Below are positions 22,975-29,562 of a stretch of DNA of 37,339 nt, in pieces. This DNA is from a virus. The DNA is taken from the IMG/VR virus record IMGVR_UViG_3300049491_000634, positions 1 to 37,339 of that record; one strand, 5' to 3'. A program made the position numbers and the translations under genes. Position 1 is the stretch's first letter. Each line of letters begins with the position of its first letter. The notes below the pieces were generated by a model, which was not told where the DNA came from, did no database searches, and saw only the letters and a program-made list of their open reading frames with translations.

Positions 22975-23183
22975 CACTTGCCCTCCATGTGCTTTTTCAA
23001 GCGCGGGTAGTGGTCGATCCAGGCGCGAAGCGACCGCCACACATCGGGTTCCATCGCGATGCGGTGATCGCCCTCTGGGCGTGGCGTGCGGAGCCAGATT
23101 TGCCAGCCGTCGAACGACACATAAAGCCCATCGCCGATAAATTCCTCGACGCATTCGACAGGCGTGTCAGGTTTCTCGCTCAC
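22974..23183 (-). CDS. Small early protein, unknown function
   Basis: A 69-residue acidic protein with a beta-hairpin-like segment (GDGLYVSFDGWQIWLRTPR) and a C-terminal helix with many aromatic residues (WRSLRAWIDHYPRLKKH). It follows RecT with a four-base overlap. A distant match to the 22703-22885 product suggests a duplicated family. Function unknown. Confidence 0.58.
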   Translation of the reverse strand: MSEKPDTPVECVEEFIGDGLYVSFDGWQIWLRTPRPEGDHRIAMEPDVWRSLRAWIDHYPRLKKHMEGK

Positions 23184-24067
23184 GCCGTCACCGGGGACCG
23201 GAATGGATCGGTCTCGGGGTCGGCGAAAACGCCGTCGTTCGGCGCGCTGGTCTCGTCAGCGGAGGTGCGCGCGATGGCGCCTTGCAAGATATGGTCGAGG
23301 CGGTCGCGCGCGTTGTCGCGCAGACGATCTTGCGCTTTCTGGACTTCGTCCTCGGCCAGGATTTCATCCACCGCCTCGCTTGTGGTGGCGTATGACAGCC
23401 GCGTTTCCAGCGCGTCGAGCCACTGGGTAATTGACTGCCTGGGCTTTTGCCTCGGCGGCTCAACCGCCGGTTCTGACACGGGCGCGGCGACGGGTGCCGG
23501 GTCCGCATCCAGCGTCGTGCCGCGGAACGTGTCGCGGGCGGTCTGGGCGTCGAACTCTTCCGGCGAGTAAACGCCCAGCATAACCTCCGGCGCGTGCCGG
23601 CGTGCCCAAACGCGAGTTCCGGCATAGCAAAGCTGCTGCTCGGGTTGCTTGATCCACATGCCGTTCGTGGTTTTCGCTTCCTTCAGCCAGAGGGTTATTT
23701 CTCTCGGCTTTGATTCGCCCTTGATGGTGCCCCGCACCGTAACCTTCAGATCGGGACCCGCGCCGGAGTATTCGTATTCCAACCGGGCGGCCATGATCCC
23801 GCTGCCGTTGAGCGCGGCGGCGACAATTTTGCCCTCAAAATTTAGCTTGCCGTTGATGACCGAAGTGCAGGCGGCGACGGCGAACGGTGACATTCCCCAC
23901 CGCATCGCCTGCTCCACGATGAGCAGACAGTCGCCGGGATTTTTCCGCAGATGCTCCGGAATGCCGATCTTCCCAAGCGACATCATCTCGGCGAGCCGGA
24001 TGGCGCTCTCCATGTTCGTCGGCATCAGCACGTTGGCGCTTCCGCTGGTGGGGACAATCGCGTTCAT
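23180..24067 (-). CDS. recT: RecT-family single-strand annealing protein
   Basis: The 295-residue protein matches the RecT family. It has an N-terminal segment MESAIRLAEMMSLG, then IPEHLRKNPGDCLLIVEQA and MRWGMSPFAVAACTSVINGK. Next comes KIVAAALNGSG, and then the middle domain with LEYEYSG and the QLCYAGTRVWARRHAPEV motif. RecT anneals complementary strands during phage recombination. The last 100 residues are a Pro/Ala/acidic disordered tail. The partner next upstream is Gp157, coupled by TAATG. No RecE-like exonuclease is beside it; the VRR-NUC nuclease at 28565 is on the other operon. Confidence 0.85.
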   Translation of the reverse strand: MNAIVPTSGSANVLMPTNMESAIRLAEMMSLGKIGIPEHLRKNPGDCLLIVEQAMRWGMSPFAVAACTSVINGKLNFEGKIVAAALNGSGIMAARLEYEYSGAGPDLKVTVRGTIKGESKPREITLWLKEAKTTNGMWIKQPEQQLCYAGTRVWARRHAPEVMLGVYSPEEFDAQTARDTFRGTTLDADPAPVAAPVSEPAVEPPRQKPRQSITQWLDALETRLSYATTSEAVDEILAEDEVQKAQDRLRDNARDRLDHILQGAIARTSADETSAPNDGVFADPETDPFRSPVTA

Positions 24068-24588
24068 TATTTGGTCCTCAGTGATAGCGTCGGGAGAGAA
24101 TTTGAGAGCGTGGCACCAGGGACCTCGCCGCCGCTCTTCAATACTGACGCGATGGTTTGCTTATCTATCTTCCGCACCAACTCAACATAGAGGTCGGGGA
24201 TTTCGTCTTCGTTGACGATTTGCACTGACGGTTGCCCGGCGCGAATGGAGGCGGTCAGGTCCGGCATCTCGAACCGATTCCTCCCGAGCGCGTCTAAAAT
24301 CGCGAAAGCCGTGCCCCGGAACGCTTCGTTGCGGCGCTGGTAACGCTCCTTCCGCGCCCGCATGTCCTCGATCAGTCCGGCACTGGCATCCGCCATGGCC
24401 TTGGCGTCGCGGGCAGCTCGCAGGAGCCGCGCGAGCACGCTTTCAATGTCGCCCTCGGCCGCGCCGAGTAATTCATCAAGCGCCGCCTCGTTTTGTTCGA
24501 GACCGCTGTCGTCGGCCAACAGCCGCGCGCGGGCCGAAGCCCACGCCGCCATTGCTTGTTCCACGCGCCATGCGCTTGGGGCATCCAT
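24067..24588 (-). CDS. Gp157-like recombination-associated protein
   Basis: The 173-residue product starts at the ATG at 24588. A long charged helix (residues 40-95, with MRARKERYQRRNEAFRGTA) is followed by FEMPDLTASIRAGQPSVQIV, DEIPDLYVE and KIDKQTIASVLKSGGEVPGA. This is the characteristic C-terminal pattern of the siphovirus Gp157 family, usually found next to recT/erf or single-strand-binding genes. The exact function is unknown. An in-frame extension to 25020 crosses two genes and was rejected. Confidence 0.82.
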   Translation of the reverse strand: MDAPSAWRVEQAMAAWASARARLLADDSGLEQNEAALDELLGAAEGDIESVLARLLRAARDAKAMADASAGLIEDMRARKERYQRRNEAFRGTAFAILDALGRNRFEMPDLTASIRAGQPSVQIVNEDEIPDLYVELVRKIDKQTIASVLKSGGEVPGATLSNSLPTLSLRTK

Positions 24589-24764
24589 TATGCCGCCCTC
24601 CGCTCGAGCGGCCCGACCTCGACATCCGCCAGCGCCGCGCGCAGCAGCGTGTCGCGGATCGCCCGGATGCTCTTCGCGTGCGTGTTGGGCAGCTCGCGAT
24701 ACGTCTCGGCGAGATCCAGTTCGAGCAGGATGAGGCGAATGTCGGATGCGGTTAATTTGTTCAT
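24588..24764 (-). CDS. Small early protein, unknown function
   Basis: A 58-residue helical protein (LTASDIRLILLELDLAETY) whose ATG at 24764 overlaps the stop of the upstream zinc protein; its own stop overlaps the start of Gp157. Conserved coupling supports it as real. Function unknown. Confidence 0.6.
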   Translation of the reverse strand: MNKLTASDIRLILLELDLAETYRELPNTHAKSIRAIRDTLLRAALADVEVGPLERRAA

Positions 24765-25087
24765 AGCAGCGCGTCCGCTTTCTGCTCGGCCGCATGAACG
24801 GCGCACCACGCCGCACCATCGACCCACTCCGTCGCGTCGGCGCGGCACTTCCAGCCGTTGCACTCGAGCGTGACCTCGCCAGTGCCCGCGCACGTCTCGC
24901 ACTGCTGAGTGCGCACCCAGGGGTCGTTGCAATGCCCGAGGCAGATGCGGCCGGCGCCGGAACAGTCGTGGCATTCAGAGAGGAGGGGCGGCCGCGCAGC
25001 GGGGATTGCCGCGACGGCAACGTCTCGTAATGTTACGGGCTCGGATGTGGTCGAACGACAGGGAGCAAGAGAAGAATGACGGGACAC
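24761..25087 (-). CDS. DnaJ-type zinc-finger-like protein, first gene of the leftward operon
   Basis: The 108-residue product carries DnaJ-like C-x2-C-x-G-x-G units (CHDCSGAG and CETCAGTGEV), plus CLGHC and CNGWKC, giving two zinc sites. The GTG start at 25087 is supported by GGAG eight bases upstream on the same strand. It is the first gene after the leftward operator-promoter region. It may act as an RNA- or protein-binding adaptor; no J-domain is present. Confidence 0.65.
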   Translation of the reverse strand: MSRHSSLAPCRSTTSEPVTLRDVAVAAIPAARPPLLSECHDCSGAGRICLGHCNDPWVRTQQCETCAGTGEVTLECNGWKCRADATEWVDGAAWCAVHAAEQKADALL

Positions 25088-25119
25088 GGAAAGAACTCCA
25101 GCGGTGTGGCTGGAGGTAA

Positions 25120-25136
25120 TGTCGTATATTACGACA
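25120..25136. promoter_or_regulatory. Operator OL1 (17-bp palindrome)
   Basis: TGTCGTATATTACGACA is a perfect inverted repeat of TGTCGTA with a 3-bp centre. On the minus strand it contains TAATAT, a plausible -10 for the leftward operon whose first gene starts at 25087. Binding of the repressor here would block that promoter. The -35 (around 25147-25154) is weak. Confidence 0.7.
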
Positions 25137-25154
25137 GGTTTGGCAATAGCAAAC

Positions 25155-25171
25155 TGTCGTCAATCACGACA
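25155..25171. promoter_or_regulatory. Operator OL2 (17-bp inverted repeat)
   Basis: TGTCGTCAATCACGACA has the same half-sites TGTCGT/ACGACA with a 5-bp centre, 35 bp (centre to centre) from OL1. The paired arrangement matches that upstream of the cro-like gene. Confidence 0.7.
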
Positions 25172-25195
25172 AAAAAACCGATGCATGAAAAATCC

Positions 25196-25549
25196 CTACG
25201 CCGCCGCCGCTGGTGGTGGGAGTCCGAGCATCTTGGCGGCGATGGGGCGCTGTTCCGGGGCGAGGCTTTCCCAGAAGCCAATCCAGGCCAGTGTGTCCGG
25301 ATCATCAATGAACTTTCCGACCAGTGGGCCGCCTGGAGGAACCTTGCGGCCCAGAAGCCAGTCAAACGGCACCTTCAACTCGTCGGCGATTGCTAACATG
25401 GTGCCCAGTCCGCCCGGCTGAGTACCACCCTCGATCTCACCCAAAAGAGAACGCGAAATGCCGATCGCGACCGCGAGATCGGTCTGCGTCATCCCGGCGT
25501 CACGCCTTAAATTCGCGATCCGCCGCCCGATCGTCTTCAGGTTTCCCAT
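25196..25549 (-). CDS. CI-like transcriptional repressor (HTH_XRE, no S24 domain)
   Basis: The 117-residue product starts at the ATG at 25549. Residues 5-65 are a classical XRE helix-turn-helix (LRRDAGMTQTDLAVAIGISR, then SLLGEIEGG, then ADELKVPFDWLLG). The remaining 50 residues are a Pro/Gly-rich tail with one helix. There is no S24 autoproteolysis domain, so induction by RecA-stimulated cleavage is not expected unless another factor acts. The gene lies between two operator pairs, with the divergent Cro-like gene to its right, as a prophage repressor does. Confidence 0.82.
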   Translation of the reverse strand: MGNLKTIGRRIANLRRDAGMTQTDLAVAIGISRSLLGEIEGGTQPGGLGTMLAIADELKVPFDWLLGRKVPPGGPLVGKFIDDPDTLAWIGFWESLAPEQRPIAAKMLGLPPPAAAA

Positions 25550-25581
25550 GAAGGCAATCTGACATCCTCGATCCAGGCGCG

Positions 25582-25598
25582 AGTCGTATTTCACGACA
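25582..25598. promoter_or_regulatory. Operator OR1, overlapping the rightward -35
   Basis: AGTCGTATTTCACGACA fits the TGTCGT-N5-ACGACA pattern with one mismatch. TTCACG at 25590-25595, the -35 of the rightward promoter, lies inside it. Confidence 0.65.
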
Positions 25599-25618
25599 AT
25601 CATAGCTTGACGTATAGT
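25590..25618 (+). promoter_or_regulatory. Rightward early promoter (PR-like)
   Basis: TTCACG (25590-25595) and TATAGT (25613-25618) are exactly 17 bp apart. Transcription would begin near 25625 within operator OR2 and reach the Cro-like gene at 25643 after a very short leader. On the other strand TATGAT (25604-25599) could serve as -10 for the repressor gene, but with a poor -35. Confidence 0.6.
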
Positions 25619-25634
25619 GTCGTTATATACGACA
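25618..25634. promoter_or_regulatory. Operator OR2 (17-bp palindrome)
   Basis: TGTCGTTATATACGACA has perfect TGTCGT/ACGACA half-sites around TATAT. It covers the expected start site of the rightward promoter, 36 bp centre to centre from OR1. Confidence 0.72.
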
Positions 25635-25642
25635 ATCAAGCG

Positions 25643-25879
25643 ATGCAAAACGACGCCCTCAACAAACTGATCCAGGACAGCGGGGGAACGTCGAAATTCG
25701 GCGCCTCGCTAGGCCTCAAGCACAACACTATCAGCGGTTGGAAGGCCCAGGGGTGCATCCCCGCGTGGCGTGCCCAGCAGATCAGTCAGGCGCTACGCCT
25801 GCCCATTGATCAGATCCTGCCGCTGACCCGTCGCGCGCCCAAGAAATGGACGAAGCGCAAGCAGCTTGAGGCTGTGTAA
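25643..25879 (+). CDS. Cro/YdaS-like DNA-binding protein
   Basis: The 78-residue protein starts at the ATG at 25643. It matches the YdaS/Cro-type HTH: LNKLIQDSGGTSKFGASLGL, then KHNTISGWKAQGCIP, then ISQALRLPIDQILPL. A basic tail follows. It is the first gene of the rightward operon and probably competes with the repressor for the operators to commit to lytic growth. An earlier in-frame start at 25607 would lie upstream of the promoter start site and was rejected. Confidence 0.8.
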   Translation: MQNDALNKLIQDSGGTSKFGASLGLKHNTISGWKAQGCIPAWRAQQISQALRLPIDQILPLTRRAPKKWTKRKQLEAV

Positions 25880-26406
25880 TGCCTGTTTACATGATCCGCG
25901 CCGGCCACACTGGACCGGTTAAAATCGGGCATTCCAATGATCCGGGCGGACGCCTGACTGAGTTTCAGGTCGCTCATTACGAGAAACTGCGACTCATTCG
26001 AGTGTTTGAAGGCGGCGAAGCTGAAGAAGCAATGCTGCACGCGCGGTTCGCGGACGTTCATATTCGCGGCGAATGGCACTCGTTCTCCCGGTTGATGCTG
26101 ACCGACCTCGGATTGACAGAAATTGATCATGCGAAACTAAGCCTCGTCCGTCCTGAATTAGAAGAAACCGAGATTTCCTTAGAGGAAATACTTCTCACCC
26201 TCGGCGGCGACGGCGCGGTAGCGCGGGCACTTAATTGCGGGCAACCCGCGATATCCAATTGGAAAAAGCGCGGCACCATTCCGCCCCTTCGGCAAATCCA
26301 AATAGCCGAACTGGCACGAACTCTCCCACTGGCTCACCCGATCACGCTCGACGAGATCCGCCACGCCTCCCGCATCATCGAGGACGCGCGGTCGGAGACA
26401 GCATGA
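25879..26406 (+). CDS. GIY-YIG (Mug113/T5orf172-like) domain fused to a Cro-like HTH
   Basis: Residues 1-70 match the T5orf172/Mug113 branch of GIY-YIG nucleases: VYMIRAG, VKIGHSNDPGGRLTEFQ (K15-I16-G17, R25), then EEAMLHARF (E50, H54) and GEWHSF. Residues 100-150 are a second YdaS/Cro-like HTH (LEEILLTLGGDGAVARALN, CGQPAISNWKKRGTIPP). That HTH resembles the preceding Cro protein, whose stop overlaps this start. A sequence-targeted nicking enzyme or an auxiliary regulator are both possible. Neither is shown; the two-domain order is what can be seen. Confidence 0.72.
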   Translation: MPVYMIRAGHTGPVKIGHSNDPGGRLTEFQVAHYEKLRLIRVFEGGEAEEAMLHARFADVHIRGEWHSFSRLMLTDLGLTEIDHAKLSLVRPELEETEISLEEILLTLGGDGAVARALNCGQPAISNWKKRGTIPPLRQIQIAELARTLPLAHPITLDEIRHASRIIEDARSETA

Positions 26407-27014
26407 GCCAGTCGCTCGTCCGCTACGATGAAATGTGCCGTGCGATCGCCGCATGTCATGCGATCGACGAAGTAAAAGACATTCGCGACAAAGCCCGCGC
26501 GCTCGAGATGTATGCACGGCAGGCACAGAACATTGAGGCAGAAGAACAAGCGCGGAAGGTTAGATTACGAGCAGAGAAAGAATGCGGCAAAAGACTGCGC
26601 GAACGCGAGATGGCGAAGGGGGGTAGGCCAACTGAAAACCCCTCAACCGACACGAGGGGTTTATCTGAGCGCGAGCCACTTGCTGACCTTGGCATTTCTT
26701 ATGACCAGTCCTCGCAATGGCAGAAACTCGCTGACGTGCCCGACGAAATCTTCGAGCAGGCATTACGCGAACCAAATCCGTCGACCACCGGCATCATCAT
26801 GCGGCATGTCGTCGCTGAACGCGGCCCGCTGCCACGAAGCCCCGGCAACAAAAAAGCGCTCTGGCTCTGGGGCCGTCTGCAAGACTTTGAGCGTGAAGGA
26901 CTGCTCGATGAAGAGCCGTCCTCAATGCTTGAGGACATACACGACCACATGCGGGTGACCATCCTGGAAATGGCACCTGTCGTCGCGGCATGGCTGAAAG
27001 GGATCGGCAAATGA
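26403..27014 (+). CDS. Conserved-type phage early protein with long charged helix
   Basis: The 203-residue product starts at the ATG at 26403 overlapping the previous stop. Residues 8-75 form a long helix (YDEMCRAIAACHAIDEVKDI, ARALEMYARQAQN, RKVRLRAEKECG). This is a pattern I recall from phage early proteins with a following GGRP and LADLGIS...SQWQKLA segment, which is HTH-like and resembles ParB/KorB-type helices (DLGISYDQSSQWQKLADVP). DNA binding is plausible, but the function is unknown. A 9-bp hairpin lies inside the coding region at 26636-26662. Confidence 0.65.
   Translation: MSQSLVRYDEMCRAIAACHAIDEVKDIRDKARALEMYARQAQNIEAEEQARKVRLRAEKECGKRLREREMAKGGRPTENPSTDTRGLSEREPLADLGISYDQSSQWQKLADVPDEIFEQALREPNPSTTGIIMRHVVAERGPLPRSPGNKKALWLWGRLQDFEREGLLDEEPSSMLEDIHDHMRVTILEMAPVVAAWLKGIGK
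26636..26662 (+). terminator. Intragenic terminator-like hairpin
   Basis: AAACCCCTC (26636-26644) and GAGGGGTTT (26654-26662) form a perfect 9-bp stem with a 9-base loop, inside the codons for PTENPSTDTRGL. Only three T residues follow, so termination would be weak unless aided; an antitermination or mRNA-folding role is possible. Confidence 0.35.
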
Positions 27015-27466
27015 GCGAAGGTGAAGAACTCGTCGCGGCCGTTCGTCGCGTTTACGACATCAATCGGCTCAAGGTTTCGATCAACCCCGAGTTTCTCGCC
27101 AATGGCGCGATGGACATCATCGGCTTTGACAAGTCCATTCATCCGACCGGATGGGTTGGCTGCAACCTGCATCTTCGACAGGTGGCGCGAGCGTTTTGTC
27201 GGCGCAACTTCGAACCCGTAGAAATCGCCGAGGCTACCGCTGTCAATGGCGACCTGTTTTCCGACGATCTGCAAGACCGTTACCCGAAGCACACCCAGAA
27301 GGGCCAAGAGCCGGAATATGTGCTGCGTGATCATCTGGGAGAGCATGATCGCTGGTTCAACATAGATCGAATGCGTGGGGCTGCTGGCGCGTTGCTGCGG
27401 CACGCTGATGCTCTGCAAACCGAGACGGTCAAGACATTTGGTCCGCGCAAGGACAAAGCCGCGTAA
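27011..27466 (+). CDS. Early protein, unknown function
   Basis: A 151-residue protein starting at the ATG overlapping the previous stop. It contains LKVSINPEFLANGAMDIIG, LHLRQVARAFCRRNFEPVEI and YVLRDHLGEHDRWFNIDRM. No family is recognised; it may be a mixed alpha/beta protein. It is translated with its neighbours and followed by a hairpin terminator at 27568-27600. Confidence 0.6.
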   Translation: MSEGEELVAAVRRVYDINRLKVSINPEFLANGAMDIIGFDKSIHPTGWVGCNLHLRQVARAFCRRNFEPVEIAEATAVNGDLFSDDLQDRYPKHTQKGQEPEYVLRDHLGEHDRWFNIDRMRGAAGALLRHADALQTETVKTFGPRKDKAA

Positions 27467-27621
27467 TGGCCGCTCCCCCTTTCGCCGCACCTGACAGCAT
27501 CGGCCCCGCATCCCCAATCCGAGGCCCGATCGGCTGGCGCACGTCACGCGCTCATTACCCCCGACTTCCCCCGGCCTGGGCAACAGGTCGGGGGCCTTTT
27601 GCGACTGAGGCGCTGAGATGA
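27466..27621 (+). CDS. Possible 51-residue Pro-rich peptide over a terminator
   Basis: An ATG that overlaps the preceding TAA (TAATG) opens a 51-codon frame ending at the ATGA of the next gene, so coupling is perfect. The peptide is low complexity (MAAPPFAAPDSIGPASPIRG) and the frame runs through a strong hairpin. I regard it as about as likely to be non-coding intergenic sequence as a real gene. Confidence 0.35.
   Translation: MAAPPFAAPDSIGPASPIRGPIGWRTSRAHYPRLPPAWATGRGPFATEALR
27568..27600 (+). terminator. Rho-independent-type terminator within the rightward operon
   Basis: CCCCCGGCCTG (27568-27578) pairs with CAGGTCGGGGG (27584-27594) to give an 11-bp stem with one G-U pair and a 5-base loop, followed by CCTTTT. 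It would attenuate or end early transcription before the zinc-ribbon gene at 27618, unless an antiterminator is used. Confidence 0.6.
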
Positions 27622-27980
27622 ACCACACCACGGCAGGGCGCCTCGCCGCGCTCTCGGACGAAAACGGGGATCTGACCCGCGCGCCGTGCCCGTCGTGCCG
27701 CGCCTCGACCTCCGACGTGACCGACAGCCGCGCATGGCACGGCCAGGTCAAACGACGCCGCAAATGCCGCGCCTGTCAGCACCGTTGGAGCACGCTGGAA
27801 GTGCCGTTCGATGTCACCAACACGCGGGAATTTCACCTGATGGAGGCGAAGCTGCGGCGACTGGCGGCGGAAGCGGCCAAGATGGCGGACGCGCTGCGGG
27901 GGCTCGCGGAACTCGTGCCACGACAAAACGAAGAGGGGATACGTCTTGAGCCTGTCGACATGGACATCGCCCGAGATTGA
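27618..27980 (+). CDS. NrdR-like zinc-ribbon protein
   Basis: The 120-residue protein has CPSC (C24, C27), then a D-S-R-x-W-H-G-x-V-K-R-R-R-K segment and CRAC (C50, C53), followed by QHRWSTLEVP. This is the order of the zinc ribbon of NrdR, including its conserved D-S-R and R-R-R-x-C. The ATP-cone of NrdR is absent; a helix-rich C-terminus replaces it. It may be a phage DNA-binding regulator. It overlaps the GcrA-like gene by 35 bases. Confidence 0.7.
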   Translation: MNHTTAGRLAALSDENGDLTRAPCPSCRASTSDVTDSRAWHGQVKRRRKCRACQHRWSTLEVPFDVTNTREFHLMEAKLRRLAAEAAKMADALRGLAELVPRQNEEGIRLEPVDMDIARD

Positions 27981-28494
27981 CGCGCGCATCATCGCGCTGC
28001 GGGCAAAGGGGATCTCATTCGGTCAGATCGCGGCGGTGATCTGTCGCGAGAACGACCACCTGTTCGTGAACAAGAACATGATTCTCCGCCGGTCGCGCAC
28101 GATCCTCGGCGTCGATCGCGGCGAGAAGGCGGCCAACGATCGGCTCGAACGCAAGCGCGCGGCTGAGCGAGCGGCCAGGGAACCCCACACACCGAAGACG
28201 CGGCCGATGGGGATGCCGCCGCCCACCGTGACGCTGCCGCCGCTGGCGAGCGCGCGTTGCCACCCAAACACATGCGAGCACGAGTGTATCGGCCTCGGCT
28301 ACTGCGTCCGGACCGCTACGCCGCCTGTCCCGGTGCCTGCTCCCGCACCGCTCGGGAACGGCAAATGCCTGTTTCCGAAGTGGCCGGACAATGCGCGCCC
28401 GACGCACCAGTATTGCGACAAGCAGACGCCGCTGGGCAGTTCGTTCTGCGAGAGCTGCCGCCGGGTGTGCTTCTACCGGGCGAGGGCCGCATGA
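27946..28494 (+). CDS. GcrA-like cell-cycle regulator homologue
   Basis: The 182-residue product (TTG start at 27946 with GAGGGG upstream) has a GcrA-type N-terminal helix-turn-helix: TWTSPEIDARIIALRAKGIS, then FGQIAAVICREN and NMILRRSRTIL. It has a Pro-rich linker and a C-terminal Cys cluster (CLFPKWPDN, HQYCDKQTPLGSSFCESCRR) like GcrA's. In alphaproteobacteria GcrA binds methylated GANTC sites with sigma-70 and drives S-phase genes. A phage copy could redirect host transcription. The extra CHPNTCEHEC stretch at about 105-115 is unusual. Confidence 0.72.
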   Translation: MSLSTWTSPEIDARIIALRAKGISFGQIAAVICRENDHLFVNKNMILRRSRTILGVDRGEKAANDRLERKRAAERAAREPHTPKTRPMGMPPPTVTLPPLASARCHPNTCEHECIGLGYCVRTATPPVPVPAPAPLGNGKCLFPKWPDNARPTHQYCDKQTPLGSSFCESCRRVCFYRARAA

Positions 28495-28568
28495 CGTGGC
28501 CCGAGGCAGCAACTGTTGCCGCTATATTGTTCGGAGTGGCGGCGATCGTCTGGGCTGGTCGTCGATGA
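28491..28568 (+). CDS. 25-residue membrane peptide
   Basis: A short gene whose ATG overlaps the stop of the GcrA-like gene and whose stop overlaps the next ATG. The peptide is one hydrophobic span (AATVAAILFGVAAIVWAG) ending in two Arg. Coupling on both sides argues that it is translated; role unknown. Confidence 0.5.
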   Translation: MTWPEAATVAAILFGVAAIVWAGRR

Positions 28569-29086
28569 CCGCCGCACGCCCACGGCAGCGCAACACGCAG
28601 CGCGAGTGGTCGTTACAGCGAAGTATCGTTGTCTATCTCTCAAAAGCCCTGCCGCCGACTGCATACTTTACATCGATCGACATCGGTTCGGCGGGCAGCG
28701 CCCAGGCCGGGCAGCTACGCAAGGCGAGGGGCGTGAAGCCCGGCATCGCGGACATTATGGTCATCTGGTCCGGGACTGTTCTGTTCCTGGAGATCAAGGC
28801 CGGCACGCAACTGTCCGAAGCCCAGAAGCTGTTCCGCGATCAGGTCACGGGCAACGGCTGCCGGTGGGCGCTCGCCAGATGCCCCGAGGACGTGGAGCAG
28901 GCGTGCACCCTCGCGGGTATTCCCCTCCGCGCGACATTCTCCGCGATCCACCAACGCATCGCCGAGCAGCAGGCGCACCTGCCCGCGAAACGCAAGCGCG
29001 CGGCAGCGCCACGCAAAGCCGCTACGGGGTCCACCGGCAGCCTCACCGTGGCGCAAGCCAGGCGGCTCGGGCTGTGGAACCCGTGA
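28565..29086 (+). CDS. VRR-NUC-domain nuclease
   Basis: The 173-residue product (ATG at 28565) contains the VRR-NUC pattern: GSAGSAQAGQLRKARGVKPG, IADIMVIWSG (D63), LFLEIKAG (E76, K78) and LSEAQKLF (Q87). The PD-(D/E)XK-type D...E-x-K is complete. VRR-NUC enzymes cut branched DNA, so this may process replication or recombination intermediates in place of a RusA or RecE. The basic C-terminal 50 residues probably bind DNA. It lies in the rightward replication operon. Confidence 0.78.
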   Translation: MTAARPRQRNTQREWSLQRSIVVYLSKALPPTAYFTSIDIGSAGSAQAGQLRKARGVKPGIADIMVIWSGTVLFLEIKAGTQLSEAQKLFRDQVTGNGCRWALARCPEDVEQACTLAGIPLRATFSAIHQRIAEQQAHLPAKRKRAAAPRKAATGSTGSLTVAQARRLGLWNP

Positions 29087-29163
29087 TCGACGTTTTCCAC
29101 GGCGATATCAAACGCTGGCACGGCGGCGACCTGCCGTTGTTCACGGACGCCTCCGATGGCTGA
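29083..29163 (+). CDS. Possible 26-residue peptide
   Basis: GTG at 29083 overlaps the TGA of the nuclease gene (GTGA) and the frame ends inside the next gene's start. It encodes VIDVFHGDIKRWHGGDLPLF plus six residues. It may be a real coupled peptide or chance. Confidence 0.4.
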   Translation: MIDVFHGDIKRWHGGDLPLFTDASDG

Positions 29164-29413
29164 CCGCACCAACCAGCCATCGCTGTTCCCCGAACGGCCC
29201 CAGCCCCCCTCCAGGCCGCGCCCCGTGGCCACGCACGTCGTGACCGTCCGCACGCCCTCGGGCGTCGTCTACGACTTCTCGGACTGGACGCCCCTCGGCC
29301 CGCCGCTGCCGTTCGAGACCATCCCGCCAGAGATCAGGTTTCCTCACGAGCCCGGATACATCGAGATGGACCACTTCATGCGCCCCGCCGGCGTCAAGGG
29401 AGGCGCCGCGTGA
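29156..29413 (+). CDS. Small early protein, unknown function
   Basis: An 85-residue Pro-rich protein (RTNQPSLFPERPQPPSRPRP then THVVTVRTPSGVVYDFSDW) coupled to the following GTG gene. The beta-rich middle has many aromatic residues. No family recognised. Confidence 0.58.
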   Translation: MADRTNQPSLFPERPQPPSRPRPVATHVVTVRTPSGVVYDFSDWTPLGPPLPFETIPPEIRFPHEPGYIEMDHFMRPAGVKGGAA

Positions 29414-29562
29414 CCCAAAATGCCGCCCCCTCCGGCCCTCAACCCGCCACTGAACCGCGGCCCATCGGACCCATCGTCGCGCGCATCCTCATCCGAGCCA
29501 TCCTGGAACGGCTCCAAACGCGTGCGCCCGCACGTCGTGTCCGCGCGCTACTCGCACGATGA
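29410..29562 (+). CDS. Small basic protein, unknown function
   Basis: A 50-residue frame starting at GTG 29410, overlapping the previous TGA, and ending with ATGA into the next gene. The C-terminal half is an Arg-rich helix (IVARILIRAILERLQTRAP). Coupling on both sides supports it. Confidence 0.5.
   Translation: MTQNAAPSGPQPATEPRPIGPIVARILIRAILERLQTRAPARRVRALLAR

Noticed and set aside
26699-27763. A 354-codon minus-strand frame
   Set aside because: It is antisense to three coupled plus-strand genes and a terminator, with no domain; high GC makes such long shadows common.
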